Origin: DASSSQ01 sp963839285 | GTDB lineage: Bacteria > Actinomycetota > Thermoleophilia > Gaiellales > Gaiellaceae | NCBI GenBank assembly: GCA_963839285.1 | Contig: CAWIUN010000020.1 | Location: 868,001 to 932,000 of the forward strand | Direction: 5' to 3' | Length of the DNA: 64,000 nt | Part shown: positions 1 through 7,953 of the stretch, in pieces | Layout of the letters: each line of letters begins with the position of its first letter | Numbering within the stretch: position 1 is the first letter of the stretch | Notes under the pieces: generated by a model | Database searches by the model: none | Told to the model about the DNA's origin: nothing | Seen by the model: only the letters and a program-made list of their open reading frames with translations | Position numbers and translations under genes: made by a program

Positions 1-1
1 C

Positions 2-172
2 CCCGGCACCGGGCTCGGCCTCGCGGTCGCGCGCGAGATCGTCGAGGCGCACGGCGGCGCGATCGGCTTCGTCAGCGCGCCCGGCCGCGGCTCGACGTTC
101 TGGATCGAGCTGCCGCGCGACGAGCCCGCGCCGGCCCGCGAGCCCGGCGCGGAGGAGCGGACGGCGCGCTGA
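2..172 (+). CDS. Sensor histidine kinase, C-terminal fragment
   Basis: Only the last 56 codons lie in the window; the gene begins upstream. The visible part starts PGTGLGLAVAREIVEAHGG, the G2 box of a GHKL ATPase domain, followed by the usual end of a histidine kinase (GRGSTFWIELP) and a charged tail that stops at TGA. It would bind ATP and phosphorylate a histidine earlier in the same protein, probably at the membrane. The stop lies one base before the convergent stop of recG. The sensory part and the partner regulator cannot be seen. Confidence 0.85.
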   Translation, partial: PGTGLGLAVAREIVEAHGGAIGFVSAPGRGSTFWIELPRDEPAPAREPGAEERTAR

Positions 173-173
173 C

Positions 174-2201
174 TCAGGCCGCGACGTCGGCGCCGGCGAA
201 GAAGGCCTCGACCTCGTCGTCGAGCGGGCCGGCGACGTCGACGAGCGCCGCCGCCGCCTCGCGGGCGCGCTCGAGCAGGGCCCGGTCTGCGCGCAGCCGG
301 GTGAAGCGCAGCTCCGAGAGGCCCGACTGGCGCGTCCCGAGCAGCCGCCCCTCGCCCCGCAGCTCCATGTCCACCTCGGCCAGCTCGAAGCCGTCGGTCG
401 TGTCGCAGAGCGCCTGCAGCCGGGCCTGGGCGACGTCGGTCAGCTCCTCCTTCGCCCGCGAGACGAGCAGGCAGTAGGACTGCTCGGCGCCGCGGCCGAC
501 GCGGCCGCGCAGCTGGTGGAGCTGGGCGAGGCCGAAGCGATCCGCCTCCTGCACGATCATGATCGTCGCGTTCGGGACGTCGACGCCGACCTCGATCACG
601 GTCGTCGCCACGAGCACGTCGAGCTCGCCCGCCTTGAACGCCGCCATCAGCTCCCGCCGCTCCCCCGGGCGCAGCCGCCCGTGCAGGAGCCCGACCCGGT
701 AGCCGCGAAGCTCCCCGCGCCGGAGCCGCTCCGCCTCGGCCTCGGCGGCGCGGGCGAGCGAGGTCTCCGACTCCTCGATCAGCGGGCAGACGACGTAGGC
801 CTGCCGCCCCTCGTCGAGGTGCCTGCGAAGGCGCGTGTACGCCTCCGAGGAGCGCTCGGCCGTCACCCACGCGGTCACGATCGGCTTCCGGTCGGCGGGC
901 GGCTTCGCGATCTCGGAGACGGAGAGGTCGCCGTAGACGGTCAGCGCCAGCGTCCGCGGGATCGGCGTCGCGGTCATGTGCAGCACGTGCGGCGTCCGGC
1001 CGGCCGCCAGGGCCTTGCGCTGCTCGACGCCGAAGCGGTGCTGCTCGTCGACGACCGCGACGCCGAGGTTGCCGAGGTCGACGCTCTCCTGGATCAGCGC
1101 GTGGGTGCCGACGACGATGCCGATCGACGGCGGCTCGCCCCGGACCGAGCCGGTCAGGAGGGCGCAGGGCACGCCGAGCGCGCTGCAGTAGCCCTCGATC
1201 GTCAGGAAGTGCTGCTCGGCGAGCGTCTCGGTCGGGGCCATCAGGGCTCCCTGCCGCCCCGCCTCGACCGCGCGCAGGAGCGCGTAGAGGGCGACGACGG
1301 TCTTGCCCGAGCCGACGTCGCCCTGGAGCAGCCGCTGCATCGGCTTTTCGCCGGCGAGGTCGCGGTCGAGCTCGGCGATCGCCGCCTCCTGGTGCTCGGT
1401 CAGCGCGAACGGCAGCTCCTCGCGGTAGCGCGCGACGATCTCCCCGGGTGCGCCGAGCGCAGGGGCCTCGGCGGTCTCCTCCTCCCGGCGGCGGCGCAGC
1501 AGCCCGAGCTGGAGGACGAGCAGCTCGTCGTAGGCGAGCCGCCGGCGGGCCCGCTCGCCCTCCGCCTCGTCGCGCGGGAAGTGCAGCGCGGCGAGGGCGT
1601 CGGCCCGCTGCGGCAGCCGCTCGGCCTGCTTCAGCGCGGCGGGCAGCGGATCGGGCAGGTCGCGGGCGTGCTGCTCGACGGCGACGTGGGCGAGCTCGCG
1701 CAGCTTCTTCACGGACACGTCCTCTCCGGCCGGGTAGACGGGAGCGAAGTCGGCCGTCTGCTCGGCCTCGCCGACGTCGAAGCTCCTGACCGTGAAGCCG
1801 CCGCGCTTCGGCTGCCCGCGCAGGCGCACGCGCGTCCCCGGCTGCAGCTTCTCGGCGAGCCAGGGCTGGTTGAACCAGACCGCCTTGATCTGGGAGCTGC
1901 CGTCCGCGACGACGGCCTCGAGCAGCGAGAGCCGCCGGATCCGGCGCGCGCGCACGCTGCGGACGACGCCGGCGATCGCGACCTCCTCCTCGCCGAAGAG
2001 ATCGGCGATCGCGACCTCGGGCGCCGCCGGCTCGTAGCGGCGCGGCCGGTGGCCGAGCAGGTCGCCGACGCTGACGAGCCCGAGCTTCGCCAGGCGCTTC
2101 GCGACCGCAGGCCCGACGCCGGGCAGCGTCGTCAGCGGCAGGAGCAGCCGCTCGGCGCGCCCGAACCCGCGCGGCGCCGGCCAGCTCGCGGGCGGCTCCA
2201 C
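174..2201 (-). CDS. recG: ATP-dependent DNA helicase RecG
   Basis: RecG remodels stalled replication forks and branched DNA. The 675-residue product has an N-terminal wedge/OB region (about 20-150) with helix-hairpin-helix residues LPGVGPAVAKRL near 26, then a superfamily 2 helicase core: Walker A GDVGSGKT at 294-301, DEQH box near 385, TATPIPRT near 410, and QLRGRVGRG (motif VI) near 590. The DEQH form of motif II is normal for RecG. Length is at the short end for the family. Start is GTG (VEPPASWP). It is read without frameshift. Its stop faces the stop of the upstream kinase fragment, and the kinase gene at 2269 lies upstream on the same strand. Confidence 0.97.
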   Translation of the reverse strand: MEPPASWPAPRGFGRAERLLLPLTTLPGVGPAVAKRLAKLGLVSVGDLLGHRPRRYEPAAPEVAIADLFGEEEVAIAGVVRSVRARRIRRLSLLEAVVADGSSQIKAVWFNQPWLAEKLQPGTRVRLRGQPKRGGFTVRSFDVGEAEQTADFAPVYPAGEDVSVKKLRELAHVAVEQHARDLPDPLPAALKQAERLPQRADALAALHFPRDEAEGERARRRLAYDELLVLQLGLLRRRREEETAEAPALGAPGEIVARYREELPFALTEHQEAAIAELDRDLAGEKPMQRLLQGDVGSGKTVVALYALLRAVEAGRQGALMAPTETLAEQHFLTIEGYCSALGVPCALLTGSVRGEPPSIGIVVGTHALIQESVDLGNLGVAVVDEQHRFGVEQRKALAAGRTPHVLHMTATPIPRTLALTVYGDLSVSEIAKPPADRKPIVTAWVTAERSSEAYTRLRRHLDEGRQAYVVCPLIEESETSLARAAEAEAERLRRGELRGYRVGLLHGRLRPGERRELMAAFKAGELDVLVATTVIEVGVDVPNATIMIVQEADRFGLAQLHQLRGRVGRGAEQSYCLLVSRAKEELTDVAQARLQALCDTTDGFELAEVDMELRGEGRLLGTRQSGLSELRFTRLRADRALLERAREAAAALVDVAGPLDDEVEAFFAGADVAA

Positions 2202-2258
2202 CCCCGCGAAGGCCGCCTGCGGGCGGGTTGCTGTCGGCTGCGCAGCCAGGGTCGTTCG

Positions 2259-2264
2259 AGTATA
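2259..2264 (-). promoter_or_regulatory. Possible -10 box (TATACT) upstream of recG
   Basis: The 67-bp gap between the kinase gene and recG holds TATACT on the minus strand, about 57 bases before the recG GTG. It stands out in such G+C-rich DNA and matches a SigA-type -10. No convincing -35 box is seen at the right spacing. A 12-bp perfect palindrome, GGCTGCGCAGCC, lies at 2236-2247 between it and the start codon. The assignment is tentative. Confidence 0.3.
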
Positions 2265-2268
2265 GGAA

Positions 2269-3612
2269 TCAGGCCGGGCGCAGCAGCACGACCGCGTCGA
2301 CGCCGCCGCCGGGCGCCTCGCGCAGCTCGACCGCGCCGCCGTCGGCCTCGACCAGGCGCTTGACGATCGCGAGGCCGAGGCCCGAGCCGTCCTCGCGGCC
2401 GCGCCAGAAGCGGTCGAACGCGCGCTCGCGGTCCGCCGCGGGAAGGCCGGGGCCCTGGTCGAGCACGTGCAGCGCGACCCGGCCGCCGGTGCTCTCGGCG
2501 AAGACGCGGATCGCCGCGCCCGCGGACGAGACCTCGAGCGCGTTCGAGAGCAGGTTGTCGAGCACCTGCTCGAGCCGCTCGCGCGCGGCGCGCGCGCGGA
2601 CGGGGCCGCCGCGCGGCGCGATCAGGTCGACCCCGCGCTCGGCGGCGAGCGGCGACCACGCCTCGGCCCGGTCGGCGGCCACCCCGGCCACGTCGAGCGC
2701 GGTCGCGGCCGCGGCGGTCGTGTCCGCACGGGCCAGCGCGAGCAGGTCGTCGACGAGCCGCGCGAGCCGCTCGACCTCGGCGAGCGCGGCCTCGACGTCG
2801 GCGCCGCCCGCCTCCAGGTTCTCGAGCCGCAGGCGCAGCGCCGTCAGGGGCGTCCGCAGCTGGTGGGAGGCGTCGGCGACGAACTCCTCCTGCGAGCGGA
2901 GCAGCGCCTCGAGCTTCGCCGCGGTCGCGTTCAGGGAACGGGCGACGGCGCGCACCTCGGGCGGCCCCTGCTCCGGCGCGTGCTCGGCGAGCCGCCCCTC
3001 CCCCAGCCGCACCGCGGCGGCGCCGACGGCGGCGAGCGGCCCCGCGATCCAGCGCGCGATCGCGAGCCCGACGAGCGCCGTCGCCGCGAGCACGACGAGC
3101 GCGACCACGCCGAGCAGCGCCCAGCTCCGCCGCACGCGGGCATCGACGCGGGAGGTCGGGTAGGTGACGCGGACGGCGCCGTGGACCGTGCCGCCCGAGG
3201 CGACGGGCACCGCGACGTAGACGAGGCCGTGCCCGAGCGTGTTCGAGTAGCGCGTGCCGCTCGCGACCTCGCCCGCGAGCGCGCGCGCGACCTCCGGGCG
3301 GCTCGAGAAGTCGCGCTCGCCGGCGAACAGCGGGTCGGTGTCGAGCACGGCCGTGCCCCGGCGGTCGACGACGACGAGCCGCTCCCCGGTCGCGGCGGCG
3401 TAGCCGCGGGCGATCCGCGCGACGGGCGCGAGCGGCGCGCCCGAGGCGAGCGCGTCCTCGGTGAGCGAGGCGAGCGAGACCGCGTCGCGCTCGACCGCGG
3501 CCTGGAGGTCGCGCCGCTCGTTGCGGGCGTAGGCGACGCCGAGCGGCACCTCGAGCACGACCAGCACGAGCAGGGTCAGCGACAGGTAGCCGAGCAGCAG
3601 CCGCCGGCTCAC
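2269..3612 (-). CDS. Two-component sensor histidine kinase (HAMP, HisKA, HATPase)
   Basis: A 447-residue membrane kinase. A first membrane segment (about 7-28) is followed by an extracytoplasmic sensor region of about 130 residues, a second membrane segment (about 164-187), a HAMP region (188-240), the HisKA dimerisation helix DASHQLRTPL with phospho-acceptor H250, and a HATPase_c domain with LDQGPGLP and GSGLGLAIVKRL near the C-terminus. The architecture is that of an EnvZ/OmpR-class kinase; the extracytoplasmic domain gives no clear ligand. The gene start overlaps the end of the response regulator gene by 4 bp, so the two are co-transcribed. The pair is divergent from the redox operon starting at 4393, which makes that operon a candidate target. 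Confidence 0.95.
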   Translation of the reverse strand: MSRRLLLGYLSLTLLVLVVLEVPLGVAYARNERRDLQAAVERDAVSLASLTEDALASGAPLAPVARIARGYAAATGERLVVVDRRGTAVLDTDPLFAGERDFSSRPEVARALAGEVASGTRYSNTLGHGLVYVAVPVASGGTVHGAVRVTYPTSRVDARVRRSWALLGVVALVVLAATALVGLAIARWIAGPLAAVGAAAVRLGEGRLAEHAPEQGPPEVRAVARSLNATAAKLEALLRSQEEFVADASHQLRTPLTALRLRLENLEAGGADVEAALAEVERLARLVDDLLALARADTTAAAATALDVAGVAADRAEAWSPLAAERGVDLIAPRGGPVRARAARERLEQVLDNLLSNALEVSSAGAAIRVFAESTGGRVALHVLDQGPGLPAADRERAFDRFWRGREDGSGLGLAIVKRLVEADGGAVELREAPGGGVDAVVLLRPA

Positions 3613-4268
3613 GGCCGCGCCAGCCGGTGCCCGATGCCGCGCACGGTCTCGATCCAGCCCGGGTCGCCGAGCTTCTTGCGCAGCGAGGCGACGTGCACGT
3701 CCACGGTCTTCGACGACCCGTACCAGGTCGTGTTCCAGACCTCCTGCAGGCTGCGGGTGCGCGGGACGACGGCGTCCGACTCCCGCGCGAGCAGGGCGAG
3801 CAGGTCGAACTCCTTCGGGGTCAGCTGCAGCGCGTCGCCCGCGAGCGACGCGCGGCGGGCGCGCACGTCGATCTCGAGCGGGCCGACGCGGAACGAGGTC
3901 GTGCCGCCGCCGCGGGCGCGCCGCATGACGGCGCGGATGCGGGCGACGAGCTCGCGGAGGCCGAACGGCTTGACGACGTAGTCGTCGGCGCCGAGCTCGA
4001 GCCCGATCACGCGGTCGACCTCCTCGCCCTTCGCGGTGACGACGATGATCGGCACGTCCGAGCGCGCGCGCAGCTCCCGGCAGACCGTGTAGCCGTCGAC
4101 GTCGGGCAGGCGCAGGTCGAGCAGCACGAGGTCGGGCTCGGCGGCGTCGAGTGCCGCCCGGCCGGTCGCGACCCGCTCGACCTCGAACCCCTCCCGGCGG
4201 AGGCCCTCCGCCAGCGGCTCGGCGATCGCGTCCTCGTCCTCGACGACCAGGATCCTCATCCCGCGCAT
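3609..4268 (-). CDS. OmpR/PhoB-family response regulator
   Basis: A 219-residue DNA-binding regulator. The N-terminal receiver (RILVVEDEDA, phospho-acceptor in VLLDLRLPD at D51, VTAKG near 100) is followed by a winged-helix Trans_reg_C domain (LTPKEFDLLALLAR, TVDVHVASLRKKLGD, ETVRGIGHRLA). Translation could begin at 4268 or at the second ATG at 4259; the second gives the more usual MRILVVED start. It is first in a two-gene unit with the sensor kinase at 2269-3612. The 124-bp gap to the divergent gene at 4393 should hold both promoters; I see no clear direct repeats for its binding. Confidence 0.95.
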   Translation of the reverse strand: MRGMRILVVEDEDAIAEPLAEGLRREGFEVERVATGRAALDAAEPDLVLLDLRLPDVDGYTVCRELRARSDVPIIVVTAKGEEVDRVIGLELGADDYVVKPFGLRELVARIRAVMRRARGGGTTSFRVGPLEIDVRARRASLAGDALQLTPKEFDLLALLARESDAVVPRTRSLQEVWNTTWYGSSKTVDVHVASLRKKLGDPGWIETVRGIGHRLARP

Positions 4269-4392
4269 CGTCCCAGAGCCGCCGGGCGGCCGCTTCCGAA
4301 TTTGCCCGGAGCCGGCGGAATCCTGGCCTGCGCTTTACCCACGCCTGGCCCGGCCGCTCCTACCGTCGGGACATCGACTCAGGAGGTCTTCG

Positions 4393-4778
4393 ATGAACCG
4401 GCGAAACGCGACCATCATCTCCGTCTTTCTCGCGCTGGCGCTCGTGCTCGGCACGGCGGCGATGCTGCGGACGGCGCAGCTCGGCGCCAGCAGCACGGCG
4501 TCCTCGCTGACGGCGGCGCAGATCGCGGCCAGGAGCAGCAAGCTCGACCGCTTCGAGGCCCAGCTGCGCACGGCGGCCAAGCAGGTGCCGCCGGCGCTGC
4601 CCGCCGCCGCGACTCCGCTCGACGGCTCGGGCGAGCACGCCCGCGCCGGCCCGGCAGCCGCAGCAGGTCGATCTACGTCCGGCCGAAGCCGGTCGTCCAG
4701 ACGGTGTCGCGCCACGGCGAGGGTCACGAGAGCGAGGCCGAGCACGAGCGCGGCGGCGAGGGCGAGCTCGATGACTAG
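4393..4778 (+). CDS. Small membrane-anchored protein with acidic, His-containing tail; frame broken
   Basis: First gene of the redox operon, preceded by AGGAGG at 4381-4386. The start MNRRNATIISVFLALALVLG gives one N-terminal membrane anchor (about 7-27), followed by a predicted helix and a Pro/Gln-rich stretch. The frame changes between about 4628 and 4672. Two CG re-insertions (near 4631 and 4670) give a 129-residue protein whose second part reads VAIYVRPKPVVQTVSRHGEG and ends in a Glu/His/Asp-rich tail, stopping at TAG 4776-4778, where it overlaps the next ATG. No family is recognised. The acidic His-containing tail could bind metal, but this is only a guess from composition. It may be the extracytoplasmic partner of the reductase encoded downstream. 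Confidence 0.55.
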
Positions 4779-5109
4779 CCACGTCGCCAGGCTCTACGCG
4801 GCGGCCGTCTCGCTCGTCGGCTTCTTCCTCGCCTGGGCCGCGATCGCCGCCCACCCGTGGTCGACGCCGGCGGCCGACCCGGCGGTCGCCGCACTCGCCG
4901 CCCGCGAGCAGCGGCTGCAGGCCGACAGCGTCGCCGTCAAGCAGCTGACCGACCGGCGCTGGGCCGCCTACCGGAGCGCCCTCGCGGCGCAGAAGGCGGC
5001 GGCCGCGGCGGCCGCGGCGGCTCCCGCGCCGGCGGCGCCCGCGGCCCCGGCGGCCCCGAGCGTCCGCGTCGTGACGCTGCCGCCGCTGACCGTGACGAGG
5101 ACGTCGTGA
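4771..5109 (+). CDS. Small membrane-anchored Ala/Pro-rich protein
   Basis: A 112-residue protein starting ATG at 4771, overlapping the previous stop (ATGACTAG). One N-terminal membrane segment (about 8-28) is followed by a helical region (about 38-75), a long Ala/Pro linker, and a short tail VRVVTLPPLTVTRTS. The tail resembles the VRPKPVVQTVS segment of the preceding protein in its alternating Val/Pro/Thr pattern, which suggests the two are related. It overlaps the GTG of apbE by 4 bp, so it is translationally coupled to it. The function is unknown. I looked for the FMN-binding domain that ApbE usually flavinylates and do not see it here. Confidence 0.6.
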   Translation: MTSHVARLYAAAVSLVGFFLAWAAIAAHPWSTPAADPAVAALAAREQRLQADSVAVKQLTDRRWAAYRSALAAQKAAAAAAAAAPAPAAPAAPAAPSVRVVTLPPLTVTRTS

Positions 5110-5919
5110 CCGCCCGGCACGGGTTCCGGGCGATGGGCACCGAGGTCGAGCTCTTCGGCGACCCGGCCGGCTTCGACCTCGTCGAGGCCGAGTTCGAGCG
5201 GCTGGAGGCGATCCTCTCCCGCTTCCGCCCCGGACTCGGAGCTCTCGCGCCTGAACGCCTCGGGGCGCCTCGCCGCCGGCCCGGACCTGCGCCGGGTCGT
5301 CGAGCTCGCGCTCGAGGCCCGCGCCCGCACCGGCGGCCGCTTCGACCCGACCGTCCACGACGCGCTCGTCGCTGCCGGCTACGACCGGAGCTTCGAGCTC
5401 GTCGCCGCACGGGCCGGCGACGGCGGAGCTCGACCGCTCGCGGCCCCGCGCTGCGGCGGCCGCGTCCTGCTCGAGCCGGACGAGATCCTGCTCGAGCCCG
5501 GGGTCAGGCTCGACCTCGGCGGCATCGGCAAGGGCTACGCCGTCGACCGCGCGGTCGAGCTGCTCGGCTCCTTCGGGCCCGCGCTCGTCGACGCCGGCGG
5601 GGACATGGCCTGCCGCGGCGGCTTCTGGCCGGTGGGCGTCGAGATCCCCGACGGGCAGCTGACGGTCGGCCTCGAGCGCGGAGCCCTCGCGACCTCGGGC
5701 AGCGACCGGCGGCGCTGGCGCGGCGGGCACCACCTGATCGACCCGCGGACGGGCCGGCCGGCGGCGAGCCCGTACCTGCGGGTCACGGTCGCCGCGCCGA
5801 CCGCGGTCGAGGCCGAGACGCTCGCCAAGGCGATCTACCTCGGCGCCGACCCCGGCGACGCGGCGACCGTGCTCGTCGGCCACGACGGCCGCGTCCGGCG
5901 GACGGGAGCGCTCGCATGA
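5106..5919 (+). CDS. apbE: FAD:protein FMN transferase (ApbE); one frameshift
   Basis: ApbE transfers FMN from FAD to a Thr/Ser of a target protein. The start is GTG overlapping the previous stop; the protein begins near RAMGTEVELFG, the typical ApbE opening. Family signatures are SELSRLNASG, DLGGIGKGYAVDRAVE, a VDAGGDMACRG segment, HHLIDPRTGRPA and AETLAKAIYL. The frame changes near 5231; restoring CG there (CCCGCGGAC) or removing one G recovers SELSRLN in frame, giving 271 residues. The restored length is normal to slightly short. It sits between a small anchored protein and a ferric-reductase-like membrane protein, so the flavinylated target is expected in or near this operon. Confidence 0.9.
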
Positions 5920-6467
5920 CGCACGACCCGACCTTCTGGATCCTGGCGCGGGCGGGCGGCCTCGCCGCCTACGGCCTGCTGACCGCCTCCGTGCTCGCCG
6001 GCCTCGTGCTCAAGTCGCGGCCCTTCGGGCGCGCGCTGAAGGCGGCGGTCGTCACCGACCTGCACCGGACGCTCGCGTTCCTCGGGCTCGGCTTCCTGGT
6101 GCTGCACGGCGTCGCGCTCGTGCTCGACTCGACCGTCCGCATCACCCCGGCGATGCTGCTCGTGCCGGGCCTCTCGTCGTACCGGCCGGTCGCCGTCGCC
6201 TTCGGCGTCCTCGCCGGCGAGCTGATGGTGCTCGTCTACGCGTCCTTCTCGCTGCGCAGGCGGATCGGCATCAGGGCCTGGCGGGCGCTGCACTGGCTCA
6301 CCTACGCGATCTTCGCGGGCGCGACCGTCCACGGCCTCGCCGCCGGGACCGACTCGGCGCAGCCCTGGGCGCTCGGCCTCTACCTCGGCGCCGTCGGCTC
6401 GGTCGCGCTCGCGACCGCCTGGCGCGCGCTCACCGTCGTCCCCCGACCGAAAGGAGCTGCACGATGA
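5916..6467 (+). CDS. Ferric-reductase-like haem-b membrane protein
   Basis: A 183-residue integral membrane protein with about five to six hydrophobic helices. Two helices carry paired histidines spaced 13-14 residues apart: H50/H64 and H126/H139, in LHRTLAFLGLGFLVLHG and LHWLTYAIFAGATVHG. This is the bis-histidine haem pattern of the ferric reductase/YedZ/NOX membrane domain. It lacks the FAD and NADPH domains of full-length reductases; these functions are encoded separately downstream (ferredoxin and ferredoxin reductase). It overlaps apbE and the ferredoxin gene by 4 bp on each side, so the unit is tightly coupled. It likely moves electrons across the membrane from the cytoplasmic ferredoxin; the final acceptor is unknown. 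Confidence 0.85.
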   Translation: MTHDPTFWILARAGGLAAYGLLTASVLAGLVLKSRPFGRALKAAVVTDLHRTLAFLGLGFLVLHGVALVLDSTVRITPAMLLVPGLSSYRPVAVAFGVLAGELMVLVYASFSLRRRIGIRAWRALHWLTYAIFAGATVHGLAAGTDSAQPWALGLYLGAVGSVALATAWRALTVVPRPKGAAR

Positions 6468-6664
6468 CCCTCTACCGGATCGAGATCGACCGCTCGCTCT
6501 GCAGCGGCTTCGGCGCCTGCGCCGAGCTCGCCCCGGACGCGATCGAGCTCGAGGGCGGGCTCGCCCGCCTCCGCGTCGGCGAGACCGACGACCCGGCCGT
6601 GCTCGACGCCGCGGACTCGTGCCCGATGGGCGCGATCCGCGTCACCGAGGTGCGGGCGGCATGA
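6464..6664 (+). CDS. [3Fe-4S]-type ferredoxin
   Basis: A 66-residue ferredoxin of the Fer4_15 type found beside actinobacterial cytochromes P450 and oxygenases. Three cysteines are visible, C13 and C19 in DRSLCSGFGACAE and C53 in DSCPMGAI. The position where a fourth cysteine would sit holds Gly/Phe, so a [3Fe-4S] cluster is expected. It overlaps both neighbours by 4 bp and lies directly before a ferredoxin reductase, which should reduce it with NAD(P)H. No P450 is encoded nearby, so the membrane haem protein encoded just upstream is its most likely electron acceptor. Confidence 0.92.
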   Translation: MTLYRIEIDRSLCSGFGACAELAPDAIELEGGLARLRVGETDDPAVLDAADSCPMGAIRVTEVRAA

Positions 6665-7699
6665 GCGGCGTCCTCGTCGTCGGCGCCGGCCTCGCGGGCG
6701 CCCGCTGCGCGGAGACCCTCCGCGCCGGCGGCTACGAGCGGCCGGTCGTGCTCGCGGGCGAGGAGCCGCACCCGCCGTACGAGCGCCCGGCCCTCTCGAA
6801 GGAGCTGCTCGCCGGCACGCGCGAGCGCGTCGAGCTGCGGCCTCCCTCCTACTGGCAGGACCAGGGCGTCGAGCTCCGGCTCGGCCGGCGCGTCGAGGGG
6901 TTCGAGCCCGTCGGACTGGGACGCCGTCGTGCTCGCGACCGGCGCGCGCGCCCGCCGCCTTCCGGGCGCGCTGACGCTCCGCACCCGGGCCGACGCCGAG
7001 CGGCTCCGGGCGCGCCTGCGGCCGGGCAGCCGGCTCGTCGTCGTCGGCGCGGGCTTCCTCGGCGCCGAGGTCGCCTCGACCGCGGTCGCGCTCGGCGTCC
7101 GGGTCACCATGCTCGAGGGCCTGGCGGCGCCGCTGCAGCGCGTCCTCGGCGACGAGGTCGGCGCGCTGCTCGCCGCCCGCTACCGCGCGCACGGCGTCGA
7201 CCTGCGCCTCGGCACGCCCGTCGCGTCGATCCGGCCGCACGCGGTCGAGCTCGGCGACGGGACGCTCGTCCCCGCCGACGGCGTGCTCGCCGCGGTCGGG
7301 GTCGAGGCCGACACGGTCGAGACGGACGCGTGCGGGCGGACGGAGCGGCCCGGCGTCTACGCGGCCGGCGACGTCGCGGCGTGGTGGCGCCCCTCGCTCG
7401 GCCGCAGGCTGCGCGTCGAGCACTGGACGAGCGCGGCCGGGCAGGGCGCCGCGGTCGCCCGGACGATCCTCGGCGAGCCGGAGCCCTACGACGAGCCGCC
7501 CTACTTCTGGTCGGACCAGTTCGGCCTGCGCCTGCAGTACGTCGGCCACGCCGAGAGCTGGCACCGGCTCGAGCTCGAGGGCGACGAGGGCTCGTTCCTC
7601 GCCCGCTACCTCGACGCCGAGGGCCGGACGCTCGCGGCGCTCGCCGCGAACCGGCAGGCGGAGGTCGCCGGCCTCCGCCGGGAGCTCGCGGCGGCCTAG
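6661..7699 (+). CDS. NAD(P)H-dependent ferredoxin reductase; one frameshift
   Basis: A FAD-containing pyridine nucleotide-disulfide oxidoreductase of the ferredoxin/rhodocoxin reductase type. FAD-binding GAGLAGARCAE lies at the N-terminus, ERPALSKELL follows, and the NAD-binding VVGAGFLGAEVAS lies near 130. The later FAD motif GVYAAGDVAAWW and the reductase C-terminal domain (EHWTSAAGQG, PYFWSDQFGLRLQYVG) are present. The frame changes near 6911 in FEPSDWDAVVLATGA; re-inserting CG gives 346 residues. The start overlaps the ferredoxin stop (ATGA). It supplies electrons to the [3Fe-4S] ferredoxin and is the only NAD(P)H entry point in the operon. Confidence 0.92.
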
Positions 7700-7700
7700 A

Positions 7701-7950
7701 GTGAGAGCCGTGAGGCGCGTGCTCCCGTTCCTGCTCGTCGCGCTCGCCGTCGCAGCCGCGGCCGTCTCGGCGAACCTGCTGCTGCTCGGCGCCGCGGACA
7801 GCCGCGACCCGGTCGGCAGGCTCAGCCCCGTGCAGCCGGCGCTGACGGGGCTCGCCACCACCACGACCGCGCCGTCCGCGACCCGCCCGGCCGACGACGA
7901 CGCGCGACGACCACGGCGGCGGCGGCCGCGACCACCCGGAGGACGACTAG
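7701..7950 (+). CDS. Small anchored protein with Asp/His tail; one frameshift
   Basis: The last gene of the redox operon starts GTG one base after the reductase stop. An N-terminal membrane segment (VLPFLLVALAVAAAAVSANL) is followed by a short Thr-rich linker. As read, the frame runs into Arg-rich nonsense near 7904. Restoring CG in GACGCGCGAC gives an 83-residue protein ending DDDARDDHGGGGRDHPEDD at TAG 7948-7950, just before the convergent fakB stop. Like the first gene of the operon it pairs one membrane anchor with an acidic His-containing tail, so the operon is bracketed by two such proteins. No family is recognised; metal binding is speculative. Confidence 0.55.
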
Positions 7951-7953
7951 CCC

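Noticed and set aside
516..2363. Long open frames opposite recG and opposite many other genes
   Set aside because: They follow from the G+C-biased third codon positions of the real gene, are Arg/Ala/Gly/Pro-rich without any domain, and disappear where codon bias changes.
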